Shown: positions 13,854 to 24,000 of the stretch, one piece after another
Numbering within the stretch: position 1 is the stretch's first letter
Layout: the number at the start of each line of letters is the position of its first letter
Assembly: GCA_937902305.1 (NCBI GenBank)
Contig: CALDHV010000141.1
Location: 1-30,208, forward strand
Direction of reading: 5' to 3'
From: an uncultured Clostridia bacterium
Lineage (GTDB): Bacteria; Bacillota; Clostridia; Oscillospirales; Acutalibacteraceae
Length of the DNA: 30,208 bases
The notes under the pieces: model-generated
What the model saw: only the letters and a program-made list of their open reading frames with translations
What the model was told of the DNA's origin: nothing
The model's database searches: none
Made by a program: the position numbers and the translations under genes

Positions 13854-15785
13854 ATGGGACAGACGATCGCACAAAAAATCATCGCGGCGCATCTGGTCAG
13901 CGGGGAGATGATCCCCGGGCACGAGATCGCACTGAAAATCGACCAGACCCTGACGCAGGATGCCACCGGCACGATGGCGTATCTGGAGTTTGAGACGATG
14001 GGTATTCCGCGGGTGCGCACCGAGCGCAGTGTCGCGTATATCGACCACAACACCCTGCAATCCGGCTTCGAGAACGCCGACGACCACCGCTATATCCAAT
14101 CGGTGGCGAAAAAGCACGGCATCTGGTTTTCCCGTCCCGGCAACGGCATCTGCCATCAGGTGCATCTGGAGCGCTTCGGCAAGCCCGGCAAGACGCTGAT
14201 CGGCTCGGACAGCCATACGCCGACCGGCGGCGGCATCGGTATGCTGGCAATGGGTGCCGGCGGACTGGATGTCGCGGTGGCGATGGGCGGCGGCGCCTAC
14301 TATATCACCATGCCGAAAATGTATAAGGTCGAGCTGACCGGCAAGCTGCGTCCCTTCGTCACGGCGAAGGATGTCAGCCTCGAGATATTGCGTCAGCTGT
14401 CGGTCAAGGGCGGCGTCGGCGCAATCATTGAATGGGGCGGCGAGGGCATCAAAACACTGTCGGTGCCGGAACGCGCCACCATCACCAATATGGGCACCGA
14501 GCTGGGTGCCACCACCTCGATTTTTCCGTCGGATGACGTAACCCGTGCATTCCTCAAGGCAGAGGGGCGGGAGGAGGATTTCATCCCGCTGGCGAGCGAC
14601 CCCGACGCGGAATATGACAAGATCCTGCACATCGACCTGTCGACGCTCGAGCCGCTGATCGCCTGTCCGCACAGCCCGGATAAGGTGGTGCCGGTGTCCT
14701 CCCTCAAGGGGACAAAGGTCGATCAGGTGTGCATCGGCTCCTGCACCAACTCCTCCCTGCTGGATATGCTGAAGGTCGCCGCCCTGCTCAAGGGGCGCAC
14801 CGTCGATCCGGGGGTCAGCCTGTCCATCTCGCCCGGCTCCAAGCAGGTGTTGACGATGCTCAGCGACTGCGGTGCACTGACCGACATCCTTGCATCCGGC
14901 GCGCGCCTGCTCGAATGTGCCTGCGGCCCCTGCATCGGGATGGGCTTCTCGCCCAATTCCGCCGGGGTCAGCCTGCGCACCTTCAACCGCAATTTTGAGG
15001 GGCGCAGCGGTACCGCCGACGGCAAGGTGTACCTCGTCAGCCCGGAAACGGCGGTCGCCGCCGCGATATTCGGTGAGATCACCGATCCGCAGTTGCTTGG
15101 CACGATGCCGCCGATCGTTTTCCCGGAGGCGTTCCGCATCGACGACAGCGCGGTGCTGGCACCGGCAGACGAAGCCGATGCCGACGCGGTGGAGGTGCTA
15201 CGCGGGCCGAACATCAAGGAGTTCCCGCAGAGCCGCCCGCAGACCGATACCCTGTCCGCGCCGCTGGTGCTGAAGGTCGGGGACAACATCACCACCGATC
15301 ACATTATGCCGGCAGGTGCCAAGATCCTGCCGTACCGCTCCAACATCCCGCATCTGTCGCAGTATTGCTTCGGCGTGTGCGACAAGACCTTCCCGGAGCG
15401 GGCAAAAGCCGCCGGGCAGAGCATCATCGTCGGCGGGAGCAACTACGGGCAGGGCTCCTCCCGGGAGCACGCGGCGCTGGTGCCGCTGTATCTCGGCGTA
15501 CGCGCGGTCATCGCCAAGAGCTTCGCCCGCATCCACGCCGCCAACCTCATCAACGCCGGCATTCTGCCGCTGACCTTTGCCGATCCGGCGGACTACGATA
15601 AGCTCGCCGAGGGCGATACGCTGACGGTGAACGGGCTGTTTGCGGGGATGGACAGCGGCATCGTGACCCTGACCGACGAACAAAGCGGCGCGACGGTAAC
15701 ACTCGTCGCCGATTTTACCGACCGGCAGAAGGCCATTCTCAAGGCCGGCGGATTACTCAACTACACAAAGGAGATCAATGCGTGA
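13854..15785 (+). CDS. Aconitate hydratase
   Basis: A 643-residue aconitase that converts citrate to isocitrate through a [4Fe-4S] cluster. Cluster cysteines are visible at Cys297 (IGSCTNSS), Cys357 and Cys360 (CGPC). GSDSHTPTGGGIGMLAMGAGG lies in the N-terminal part, and the swivel domain (about 470-640) carries DNITTDHIMPAG and the SNYGQGSSREHAALVP substrate loop. At about 640 residues it is the shorter aconitase form seen in anaerobes, not the roughly 900-residue AcnA. GGAGGA precedes the ATG. The stop codon overlaps the next gene's start by one base. Isopropylmalate isomerase is unlikely because both domains are in one chain and the neighbours are citrate genes. Confidence 0.95.
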   Translation: MGQTIAQKIIAAHLVSGEMIPGHEIALKIDQTLTQDATGTMAYLEFETMGIPRVRTERSVAYIDHNTLQSGFENADDHRYIQSVAKKHGIWFSRPGNGICHQVHLERFGKPGKTLIGSDSHTPTGGGIGMLAMGAGGLDVAVAMGGGAYYITMPKMYKVELTGKLRPFVTAKDVSLEILRQLSVKGGVGAIIEWGGEGIKTLSVPERATITNMGTELGATTSIFPSDDVTRAFLKAEGREEDFIPLASDPDAEYDKILHIDLSTLEPLIACPHSPDKVVPVSSLKGTKVDQVCIGSCTNSSLLDMLKVAALLKGRTVDPGVSLSISPGSKQVLTMLSDCGALTDILASGARLLECACGPCIGMGFSPNSAGVSLRTFNRNFEGRSGTADGKVYLVSPETAVAAAIFGEITDPQLLGTMPPIVFPEAFRIDDSAVLAPADEADADAVEVLRGPNIKEFPQSRPQTDTLSAPLVLKVGDNITTDHIMPAGAKILPYRSNIPHLSQYCFGVCDKTFPERAKAAGQSIIVGGSNYGQGSSREHAALVPLYLGVRAVIAKSFARIHAANLINAGILPLTFADPADYDKLAEGDTLTVNGLFAGMDSGIVTLTDEQSGATVTLVADFTDRQKAILKAGGLLNYTKEINA

Positions 15786-16927
15786 TGGAACAGGCAGTCA
15801 AAGCGGCAGTCGAGCAGTTTCAACGGGTGCTGGAGGGGCAGATCGCCCGTCAGCGCCGGATGGAGCATGGCGCGACCGCGACGGATTTCACCAAAAAGGA
15901 ACACATCGTCATCGGCATCGTCGGCGGGGACGGCATCGGCCCGATCCTCGTCGAGCAGGCGACCCGCCTGCTGGAACGCCTGCTGGCAAAGGATATTGCC
16001 GCCGGGCGGGTGGAGCTTTGCCCGATCGAGGGGCTGACGATCGAAAACCGGCTGGCGCTCGGTCAGGCGGTGCCGGAGGATACGCTGGCGGCGATCAAGG
16101 CGTGCGATGTCCTGCTCAAGGGGCCGACCACGACCCCCAAGGGCGGCACGATGGAAAGCGCCAATGTCGCCCTGCGCCGGGAGCTTGACCTCTACGCCAA
16201 CGTCCGCCCGGTCACGGTGCCGGATCAGAATATCGACTGGATCTTTTATCGCGAAAATACCGAGGGCGAATATGTGCTCGGCAGTCAAGGCATCGAAATA
16301 CCCGATACGCTGGCAATGGATTTCAAGGTGACGACCGATGCCGGCACCCGCCGCATCGCCCGCGCCGCGTTTGAATACGCGAAGCAGAACGGCAAGACCA
16401 ATGTCGCCATCGTCACCAAGGCGAATATTATGAAAAAGACCGACGGCAAGTTCTCCCAGCTCTGCCACGAGGTGGCGGCGGAGTACCCCGGCATCGAGGC
16501 GGAGGACTGGTATATCGACATTATGACCGCCAATCTGGTCAATGAGGCGATCCGCGACCGGTTTCAGGTATTCGTCCTGCCGAACCTGTACGGTGACATC
16601 ATCACTGATGAGGCGGCGCAGATCCAGGGCGGCGTCGGTACGGCGGGAAGCGCCAATATCGGCGACCGGTACGCGATGTTTGAGGCGATCCACGGCTCCG
16701 CACCGCGGATGATCGAGGAGGGGCTGGGCGATTATGCCAATCCGTCTTCCATTTTCAAGGCGTGTGAAATGCTGCTACGGCATATCGCCCGCACCGACGC
16801 GGCGGACAAGCTGGCGGCGGCGATGACCGTCTGCACCGAGACGGAAAAGCGGGTGGTCGTCACCGGCGACCGCTCCGGTGCGACTTGCCGTGCCTTTGCG
16901 GATTATTTGCTGGATACCATCGGATAA
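15785..16927 (+). CDS. Isocitrate dehydrogenase, NAD-type family
   Basis: A 380-residue member of the isocitrate/isopropylmalate dehydrogenase family; oxidises isocitrate to 2-oxoglutarate and CO2. The substrate helix reads ESANVALRRELDLYANVRP, where S-x-N-x-x-L-R marks isocitrate rather than isopropylmalate. FYRENTEGEY holds the catalytic Tyr, KANIMKKTDG the Lys, and NLYGDIITDEAAQIQGG the metal-binding Asp residues; EAIHGSAP is the nucleotide loop. Cofactor choice was not resolved with certainty, though NAD is likely for this form. About 40 extra residues precede the HIVIGIVGGDGIGP strand. The ATG at 15785 overlaps the aconitase stop (TGATG); a GTG at 15782 is an alternative. It is the last gene, feeding 2-oxoglutarate to glutamate synthesis. 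Confidence 0.92.
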   Translation: MEQAVKAAVEQFQRVLEGQIARQRRMEHGATATDFTKKEHIVIGIVGGDGIGPILVEQATRLLERLLAKDIAAGRVELCPIEGLTIENRLALGQAVPEDTLAAIKACDVLLKGPTTTPKGGTMESANVALRRELDLYANVRPVTVPDQNIDWIFYRENTEGEYVLGSQGIEIPDTLAMDFKVTTDAGTRRIARAAFEYAKQNGKTNVAIVTKANIMKKTDGKFSQLCHEVAAEYPGIEAEDWYIDIMTANLVNEAIRDRFQVFVLPNLYGDIITDEAAQIQGGVGTAGSANIGDRYAMFEAIHGSAPRMIEEGLGDYANPSSIFKACEMLLRHIARTDAADKLAAAMTVCTETEKRVVVTGDRSGATCRAFADYLLDTIG

Positions 16928-16950
16928 ACGTACACCTACCGTTAAAAAAC

Positions 16951-16984
16951 AAAGCCGCATCCCATCATAATGGGATGCGGCTTT
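16951..16984. terminator. Bidirectional terminator between icd-like gene and AI-2E family gene
   Basis: AAAGCCGCATCCCA and TGGGATGCGGCTTT form a perfect 14-bp stem with loop TCATAA. It is flanked by A-rich sequence on the left and CTTTA on the right, so it can end the citrate operon on the plus strand and the exporter gene on the minus strand. Confidence 0.88.
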
Positions 16985-17008
16985 ACTTGAGCATAATCGG
17001 AGGACGGA

Positions 17009-18169
17009 TCATTCCCCGTCGGTTTCGTTAGGTTTTTCCGCACGCTTACGCTTTTTGGCGGCGATGCCGTCCTTGACCAGCATCTGAATAACCGCCATCA
17101 GCGGCACACCGAGGAATATCCCCCAGAAGCCGAACAATCCGCCAAACAGCGTGATCGCCAGCAAAACATAGATCGGACGCAAGCCCACCGAGTCGCCGAC
17201 GATGTGCGGCTGGACGATATTGCCGTCGATCTGCTGGAGCACGAGTATATAGATCGCGATACCGATCGCGGCGTAGATATTCTTGGTCAACAGTGTGATC
17301 AGCACGATGCCGACCCCGCCAATCAGCGACCCGAAATACGGGATCATATTCAGCAGACCGAGGGTCATACCAAGCAGGATCGCATACGGCACGCGGAAGA
17401 TCGCCAATCCGATCGACGCAACGATGCCGACCAGCATCGCGTCCACGAACGAGCCGTAGAAATAGCCGTAGAAGATGTGCGCGACCCGGTGCGAATAGTC
17501 CCCGATCAGCCGGACGTGGTGATCCCGGAAGAAAAGTCCCAGCAACGATTTCACATCGCGGATGATTCGCTCGCGACCGGTCAGTGTGTAGATCGATACC
17601 ATAATGACGATGACCGCATCGACCAGTGAGGTAGTCGCGGAAATGACCCCGCGCACAGCGCTGACGATATTTTCGGTGGTGAAAAACTTGGTGATGCCGG
17701 AAATCAGCGCGTCAAACACGTCGTTGGCACGACCGACCAGGTTCATCCGTGCCAGCCAGCCGCCGGGACGGGTGAACTCCTCCAGCCGCTCCTTGGCGAC
17801 AGCAAGATAATGCGGAATACCGGTGACCAGCCCGGTGATACTGCTGATGAGCTGAGGGATAATCAGATAGCCAAACAGCACCAACAGTCCGAACAACACA
17901 ATATAAACGATCACCAAAGACAGCGGGCGGGATAACCGCAACCACAGCTTGCCCTTGTGCCGCAGGAAACGGGTCTCCAGCCAATGACTGGGGCCATACA
18001 GCAAAAACGCCAGTCCGATACCGATCAAAAACGGCATCAAAATGCGTCCGAGCGTGCCGAAAACGCCCCAAATCTGTACAAGATTGCCGCTGAAACGGTA
18101 CAACAGCACCGTCGCCGCCAGCAATGTGAAATACCATAACCATTTTCGCCAGGAACGCTTATTTTCCAC
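17009..18169 (-). CDS. AI-2E/PerM family membrane transporter
   Basis: A 386-residue polytopic membrane protein of the AI-2E family (PF01594; relatives YtvI, PerM, TqsA). About eight membrane segments are visible: two near the N-terminus (WLWYFTLLAATVLLYRF, ILMPFLIGIGLAFLLY), one at about 85-110, then a soluble amphipathic stretch, and a C-terminal bundle. The bundle contains YFYGSFVDAMLVGIVASIGL, LGLLNMIPYFGSLIGG and VLQQIDGNIVQPHIVGDSVGLRPIYVLLAI, which are family hallmarks. Some members export autoinducer-2 or other small solutes, others act as Na+/H+ antiporters; substrate is not known here. The start is a GTG at 18169 with AAAGGAGG 8 nt upstream. It is a single-gene unit with its own promoter and terminator. 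Confidence 0.92.
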   Translation of the reverse strand: MENKRSWRKWLWYFTLLAATVLLYRFSGNLVQIWGVFGTLGRILMPFLIGIGLAFLLYGPSHWLETRFLRHKGKLWLRLSRPLSLVIVYIVLFGLLVLFGYLIIPQLISSITGLVTGIPHYLAVAKERLEEFTRPGGWLARMNLVGRANDVFDALISGITKFFTTENIVSAVRGVISATTSLVDAVIVIMVSIYTLTGRERIIRDVKSLLGLFFRDHHVRLIGDYSHRVAHIFYGYFYGSFVDAMLVGIVASIGLAIFRVPYAILLGMTLGLLNMIPYFGSLIGGVGIVLITLLTKNIYAAIGIAIYILVLQQIDGNIVQPHIVGDSVGLRPIYVLLAITLFGGLFGFWGIFLGVPLMAVIQMLVKDGIAAKKRKRAEKPNETDGE

Positions 18170-18202
18170 GCCGTCCCCTCCTTTCGGATACCATCAAGTG
18201 GT

Positions 18203-18231
18203 AGTATACCAAATCTTTTTCAAGAAAACAA
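18203..18231 (-). promoter_or_regulatory. Promoter of the AI-2E family gene
   Basis: On the minus strand, TTGTTT (complement of 18226-18231), 17 nt, then TATACT (complement of 18203-18208), 33 bp upstream of the GTG start. Confidence 0.65.
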
Positions 18232-18278
18232 GGCAAAGTTCATAAACAAAAAGCGGTTTTCACAAAAACCAAACGAAA

Positions 18279-18293
18279 GTGAATATTATTCAC
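18279..18293. promoter_or_regulatory. Possible operator of the XRE regulator
   Basis: GTGAAT, ATT, ATTCAC: a perfect 6-bp inverted repeat. It lies 10 bp upstream of the -35 box of the XRE gene and between the two divergent promoters. The position and symmetry suit binding by an XRE dimer. Confidence 0.5.
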
Positions 18294-18303
18294 TAAAAAG
18301 GGC

Positions 18304-18332
18304 TTGTTTAACCATCCTGTTCGTGATAAGAT
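18304..18332 (+). promoter_or_regulatory. Promoter of the XRE gene
   Basis: TTGTTT (18304-18309), a 17-nt spacer and TAAGAT (18327-18332), 30 bp upstream of the GTG start at 18363. Confidence 0.6.
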
Positions 18333-18362
18333 AGAGAAAATCAACAAAAAGGAAGTGGTACG

Positions 18363-18728
18363 GTGGAGCGAGAAGGACGGTCGCCGTTTGCGACCCGGTT
18401 GCGTGCATTGCGCAAGGGATGCGGTATGACGCAGGAGGATATAGCGGCGGCGCTGAATATGCACCGTACCACCTACACCAAGTATGAAACGGACAAGGCC
18501 AATCCCGATCGCGCGTGTTTGGCGTGTTTGGCGGAGCTGTTCGGAGTGTCGGTCGATTTTTTGATCGGCAATGATGCTTTTGCGACGCAGGATATGAAGG
18601 ATGCGTTGCACGAGGTCGCCCTCAACCGACAGGAACGGCGGATGCTTTCCGCATTCCGCGATCTGACCGACGAACAGCGCCGGGCAATTCTCCAATCCGT
18701 GGAGCAAGCGGCAGGAAACAATAAATAA
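18363..18728 (+). CDS. XRE-family helix-turn-helix regulator
   Basis: A 121-residue regulator with an N-terminal XRE domain (about 8-65): FATRLRALRKGCGMTQEDIAAALNMHRTTYTKYETDKANPDRACLACLAELFGVSVDFLIG. A helical tail (ALHEVALNRQERRMLSAFRDLTDEQRRAILQSVEQAA) follows. This layout is common in Firmicutes stand-alone regulators; no ligand or peptidase domain is present. The start is GTG with AAGGAAG upstream. It has its own promoter and terminator and is divergent from the AI-2E family gene, which is a possible target beside itself. Confidence 0.88.
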   Translation: MEREGRSPFATRLRALRKGCGMTQEDIAAALNMHRTTYTKYETDKANPDRACLACLAELFGVSVDFLIGNDAFATQDMKDALHEVALNRQERRMLSAFRDLTDEQRRAILQSVEQAAGNNK

Positions 18729-18745
18729 GCGTAGAATGTAAACCG

Positions 18746-18772
18746 AAAGCACCTCGACCGAGGTGCTTTTTT
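18746..18772 (+). terminator. Terminator of the XRE gene
   Basis: GCACCTCG, AC, CGAGGTGC, followed by TTTTTT: a textbook intrinsic terminator 17 bp after the stop codon. Confidence 0.93.
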
Positions 18773-18787
18773 GATGCCGTTGCTATT

Positions 18788-18815
18788 CGTAGGGGAGGGC
18801 ATCTGCGCCCTCCCA
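18788..18815. repeat. Short palindromic intergenic repeat, related to 11582-11661
   Basis: CGTAGGGGAGGGC, a short loop, then GCCCTCCC. The leading GTAGGGG and the G-rich/C-rich palindrome resemble the composite repeat at 11582-11661, though the loop differs. It lies between two terminators and belongs to no gene. Confidence 0.5.
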
Positions 18816-18854
18816 AACCGTTTCGGATATTCGCGCAAACCCATAGCCTGACAA

Positions 18855-18888
18855 AAAAGGCGCCCCTTGAGATCAAGGGGCGCCTTTT
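18855..18888 (-). terminator. Terminator of the atp operon
   Basis: AAAAGGCGCCCCTTGA and TCAAGGGGCGCCTTTT form a 16-bp stem around GA, with a run of six T on the minus strand after the stem. It lies 28 bp past the atpC stop and could work in both directions. Confidence 0.92.
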
Positions 18889-18916
18889 GCGGACTTATTT
18901 CGGTGATACATTCGGA

Positions 18917-19180
18917 TCATTCGCTCCAGTCAAATGCACCGCACAGCAGGGTCGTTTCCTCCACGCCGACGGTCAGCAAGCCGCCATCGGTCTTTCCGAA
19001 CCGCTCATTGCCATCCGGCAGGGTGACGATGCACTCGCCGGGCTTGACCGCCGTGACGAACGGGATATGCCCCGCCAGCACCGCAAGGTCGCCCTCCGTG
19101 CCGCGCAGGGAAAGCGCGGTCACATCGTCCCGAAAGCGGTTACCGTCCGGTGTCGAAATCGTCAGCCGATACGTGTTCAT
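18917..19180 (-). CDS. atpC: ATP synthase epsilon subunit, C-terminal domain absent
   Basis: An 87-residue epsilon subunit of the F1 central stalk. The beta-sandwich domain is complete: YRLTISTPDGNRF, VTALSLRGTEGDLAVLAGHIPFVTAVKPGECIVTLPDG, GGLLTVGVEETTLLCGAFDW. The protein then stops; the two-helix C-terminal domain found in most epsilon subunits (total about 130-140 residues) is absent. That domain normally inhibits ATP hydrolysis, so regulation may differ. The stop is followed directly by a strong terminator, with no sign of a lost helical segment. The ATG at 19180 is favoured because GGAAAGG is 8 nt upstream; an ATG two codons earlier has no space for a binding site. Last gene of the operon, 18 bp after atpD. 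Confidence 0.93.
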   Translation of the reverse strand: MNTYRLTISTPDGNRFRDDVTALSLRGTEGDLAVLAGHIPFVTAVKPGECIVTLPDGNERFGKTDGGLLTVGVEETTLLCGAFDWSE

Positions 19181-19198
19181 AGGCATCCTTTCCGCGCG

Positions 19199-20599
19199 TC
19201 AATTCTCGCCGCGCTTGGCCTTTTCGACCGCCTCGTCGATGGTGCCGACATACAGAAATGCCGACTCCGGCAGGTCGTCGTGCTTGCCCTCGATGATCTC
19301 CTTAAATCCGCGGATCGTCTCGGAAACCGGAACGTAAATGCCCGGGAAACCGTTGAACTTCTCCGAAACGTGGAGCGGCTGGGACAGAAAACGCTGGATC
19401 TTCCGCGCGCGCTGAACCAGCAGACGGTCGTCATCGGACAGCTCGTCCATACCCATGATGGCGATAATATCCATCAGCTCCTTGTAGCGCTGGAGGATAC
19501 GCTGTACCTCCTTCGCCACGCGGTAGTGCTCCTCCCCGACGACATCGGGGGAGAGGATGCGGCTGGTGGACTCCAGCGGATCAACGGCGGGATAGATGCC
19601 CTGGCTGGCGATCGACCGCGCCAGAACGGTTGTCGCATCGAGGTGGGCAAAGGTGGTCGCCGGCGCGGGGTCGGTCAGGTCATCGGCAGGGACATACACC
19701 GCCTGCACCGAGGTGATGGAGCCTTTTTTGGTCGAGGTGATGCGCTCCTGCAAGGCGCCCATTTCGTTGGCGAGGGTCGGCTGATAGCCGACGGCGGACG
19801 GCATACGCCCGAGCAGAGCGGAAACCTCACTGCCCGCCTGGGTGAAGCGGAAAATATTGTCGATGAACAGCAGAACATCCTGCCCCTCGGTATCGCGGAA
19901 ATACTCCGCCATCGTCAGTCCGGACAGCCCGACGCGCATACGCGCCCCCGGCGGCTCGTTCATCTGACCGTAGACCAGCGCCGTCTTGGACAGAACGCCG
20001 GACTCTTTCATTTCATTATACAGGTCATTGCCCTCGCGGGTACGCTCGCCGACGCCGGTGAATACCGACAGTCCGCCGTGCTCGGTGGCAATATTGTGGA
20101 TCAGCTCCATAATGAGCACGGTTTTGCCGACACCGGCACCGCCGAACAGACCGATCTTGCCGCCCTTGGCATAGGGGCAGATCAGGTCGATAACCTTGAT
20201 ACCGGTCTCGAGGATATTGGTGGCGGTCGCCAGCTCGTCGTATGCCGGCGCGGGACGGTGGATGTCCCAGCGTTCGGCATTTTCCGGCGCGGGCATATTG
20301 TCCACCGCGTCGCCGAGAACATTGAAGATACGCCCGAGCGTCTCTCTGCCGACCGGTACACTGATCGCCTTGCCGGTGTCGGTGACGGGGGTATCGCGGC
20401 GCAGTCCGTCGGTGGATGCCATCGCAATGCACCGGGCGGTATTGCCGCCGATGTGCTGGGCGACCTCCACGGTCAGCGTGCGGTCGCCGATGGGGATGGT
20501 CAGGGCGTTAAGCAACGGGGGCAGACCGCCCTCGTCAAAGCGCGCGTCCACGACCGGGCCCATAACCTGCACCACGCGGCCGATATGTGATTGTTCCAT
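19199..20599 (-). CDS. atpD: ATP synthase F1 beta subunit
   Basis: A 466-residue catalytic subunit. It has Walker A GLFGGAGVGKTVL, the GERTREGNDLYNEM segment with the catalytic Glu, LFIDNIFRFTQAGSEVSALLGRMPSAVGYQPTL, and a DELSDDD version of the DELSEED lever. A GGGAGG sequence precedes the ATG at 20599. A TTG at 20632 overlapping atpG is possible but lacks a good site. All catalytic motifs appear intact. Confidence 0.97.
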   Translation of the reverse strand: MEQSHIGRVVQVMGPVVDARFDEGGLPPLLNALTIPIGDRTLTVEVAQHIGGNTARCIAMASTDGLRRDTPVTDTGKAISVPVGRETLGRIFNVLGDAVDNMPAPENAERWDIHRPAPAYDELATATNILETGIKVIDLICPYAKGGKIGLFGGAGVGKTVLIMELIHNIATEHGGLSVFTGVGERTREGNDLYNEMKESGVLSKTALVYGQMNEPPGARMRVGLSGLTMAEYFRDTEGQDVLLFIDNIFRFTQAGSEVSALLGRMPSAVGYQPTLANEMGALQERITSTKKGSITSVQAVYVPADDLTDPAPATTFAHLDATTVLARSIASQGIYPAVDPLESTSRILSPDVVGEEHYRVAKEVQRILQRYKELMDIIAIMGMDELSDDDRLLVQRARKIQRFLSQPLHVSEKFNGFPGIYVPVSETIRGFKEIIEGKHDDLPESAFLYVGTIDEAVEKAKRGEN

Positions 20600-20628
20600 C
20601 GTTGTTTCCTCCCTCAAAAGGATTGTCG

Positions 20629-21432
20629 TCAACTGCCGGCGACGATTTCGGTGATTTCCTGTGTGATGGCGCCCTGCCGCGCCCGGTTGTAGGAGAGCTG
20701 GAGGTCGTCGATCATGGTCTGTGCGTTCTTGCCGGCGGAGTCCATGGCGGTGCGCCGCGCGGCGACCTCGCTGGCAAAGCTCTCGCGGATCGCCGCGATC
20801 AGCTCTCCGGCGACATAGGTCGGTACGGCTTCATCGAGGATCGTCCGCTCGTTCGGCTCAAAGATCGCGCCGGTCGCGGTAACGCTTTTGTCGGCGGTCA
20901 GCGGCAGAAGCCACCGGATGTGCGCCTCCTGCGTCATCACCGAAACATACCGCGTGCAGACGATGCCGAGCCGATCAAACCCGCCACTGCGGAAATCGGC
21001 GCACTGGGCATCAGCAAGCGCACGAGCATCGGCATAGCCGAAATGCTCGGACGACACGAACGGCTGACCGAAGCGGTCGCAGGCGCGTTTACCGATCGCC
21101 AGCACCTCCGCATCCTGCCATTCCCGCATCAGTCGCATAATATTGGCGTTGTAGCCGCCCGCCAGTCCGCGGTCGCCCGCGATGACGATGAGGCGGGTGC
21201 GCCCGCCGTCCTCCGGCGCGGGGCGCATATAGGGGCTTTTGCGACATTCGGCGCAGGCGGTCAGCATACCGACTGCCCGCTCCACCGCCGCGGCGTAGTC
21301 CCGGCTGTGGAACATCGCCTCATTGGCGCGGCGGATCTTGGAGGATGCCACCAGCCCCATAGCTTTGGTCAGATGCAACGTCGAATCGACGCTCTTGATG
21401 CGGGTACGCAGGGATTTAATATCGGCGCCCAT
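20629..21432 (-). CDS. atpG: ATP synthase F1 gamma subunit
   Basis: A 267-residue rotor shaft, a little short of the usual 280-290. The N-terminal helix reads MGADIKSLRTRIKSVDSTLHLTKAMGLVASSKIRRA, where most homologues have TKAMxMVxxxKLRKA. The Rossmann-like part includes RLIVIAGDRGLAGGYNANIMR. The C-terminal helix ARRTAMDSAGKNAQTMIDDLQLSYNRARQGAITQEITEIVAGS is the usual ending. It lies 25 bp after atpA and 29 bp before atpD. Confidence 0.96.
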   Translation of the reverse strand: MGADIKSLRTRIKSVDSTLHLTKAMGLVASSKIRRANEAMFHSRDYAAAVERAVGMLTACAECRKSPYMRPAPEDGGRTRLIVIAGDRGLAGGYNANIMRLMREWQDAEVLAIGKRACDRFGQPFVSSEHFGYADARALADAQCADFRSGGFDRLGIVCTRYVSVMTQEAHIRWLLPLTADKSVTATGAIFEPNERTILDEAVPTYVAGELIAAIRESFASEVAARRTAMDSAGKNAQTMIDDLQLSYNRARQGAITQEITEIVAGS

Positions 21433-21457
21433 CGACGCGCCTCCTTTTTATCAGATT

Positions 21458-22947
<1,490 letters not shown>

Positions 22948-22951
<4 letters not shown>

Positions 22952-23472
22952 CTGTCAACCACTTCCTTCAAATCCTGTAAACGGTGCCGCACACTGCCGT
23001 CCAGCACCTTGCCGTCCACATATACGACGGCGCCTCCGAGCAGGGAGGCATCGACCTCGCATTCCAGCGTAACCGTATGACCGGTGCGCTTTTCGAGCTT
23101 TTCGCGCAGGGTGGTTTGCTCGGCATCGGTCAGCGGCACCGCGCTGATCACCCGCGCGACGGAGCGGCGATTTTCCGCCGCCAGCATCGCGTCATAGGCA
23201 TCCGCGCAGGCAAAAAACAGCCGTATCTCATCATTGCGACAGAGCAGCTGCACAAACGAGCAGACCGGCTCGCACACGGCATCGCCCAGCGCGGCACGAA
23301 TAGCGTCGAGCCGCTCCGGCATCGGGATGGCGGGCGATGCCAGCATATCGAGATATGCCGGCATATCGGTCAACACCTGCCGCACGGTCGCCAGATCCGT
23401 GCCGAACTCCGTCCCGCTCTCCCGGGAAAGGGAGAACAGTGCGACAGCATATTCCTGACTGACTTCGGTCAT
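22948..23472 (-). CDS. atpH: ATP synthase F1 delta subunit
   Basis: A 174-residue peripheral-stalk protein linking F1 to subunit b. It starts TEVSQEYAVALFSLSRESG, the usual ALF opening, and carries the C-terminal signature GHTVTLECEVDASLLGGAVVYVDGKVLDGSVRHRLQDLKE. It lies between atpF (12-bp gap) and atpA (4-bp overlap). Confidence 0.95.
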
Positions 23473-23484
23473 GAGGCACGCTCC

Positions 23485-23988
23485 TTACTGCGGCTGATCG
23501 ACGCGCTCGATAAACTCGTCGATCAGCGCACGGTGATCCGCGGTTTGGATCTCCCGTCCGAGCATTTTTTCCGCCAGCAGAGCGGAAACGTCCACGATCT
23601 CCCGGCGGACAGACTCCTCCGCCTTTTCCCGTTCAAGGGCGATCTCGTCCTCCGCCTGCCGCAAAAGGCGATCCGCCTTTTCCTGCGCGTCGGCGACGAT
23701 CTGCTCCCCGCGACGGTCGGCAAGAGCGGTCGCCCGCTCGATGCGGTCGTTCGCCTCCTGCTGTGCGGATCGCATTTTTTCCTCCCAGGCGGCCTCATTC
23801 TGTTCGGCGTTGTCCTGCGCGGCCTGCGCGGCGGCGTACTTTTCGTCGATCGCCGCCTGCCGCTGGGCAAGCACCTTCTTGACCGGCTTGTAGAGGAACT
23901 TTTTCAGTAGCAGGAACAGCAAAACGAGGTTCGCCAGAGAAATCAACATCTGCCAAATATTGACCGAGATGATGTCCAACGATTGCAT
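23485..23988 (-). CDS. atpF: ATP synthase F0 b subunit
   Basis: A 167-residue peripheral-stalk subunit. One membrane helix (IWQMLISLANLVLLFLLLKKFLYKPV, about 11-36) is followed by a long charged coiled coil (VLAQRQAAIDEKYAAAQAAQDNAEQNEAAWEEK and onward). It lies 12 bp from both atpE and atpH. Confidence 0.95.
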   Translation of the reverse strand: MQSLDIISVNIWQMLISLANLVLLFLLLKKFLYKPVKKVLAQRQAAIDEKYAAAQAAQDNAEQNEAAWEEKMRSAQQEANDRIERATALADRRGEQIVADAQEKADRLLRQAEDEIALEREKAEESVRREIVDVSALLAEKMLGREIQTADHRALIDEFIERVDQPQ

Positions 23989-24000
23989 GATGCAGTCTCC

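Noticed and set aside
18887..20590. 567-codon plus-strand open frame opposite atpC and atpD
   Set aside because: Both minus-strand genes have intact motifs; the plus reading has no recognisable domain or binding site.
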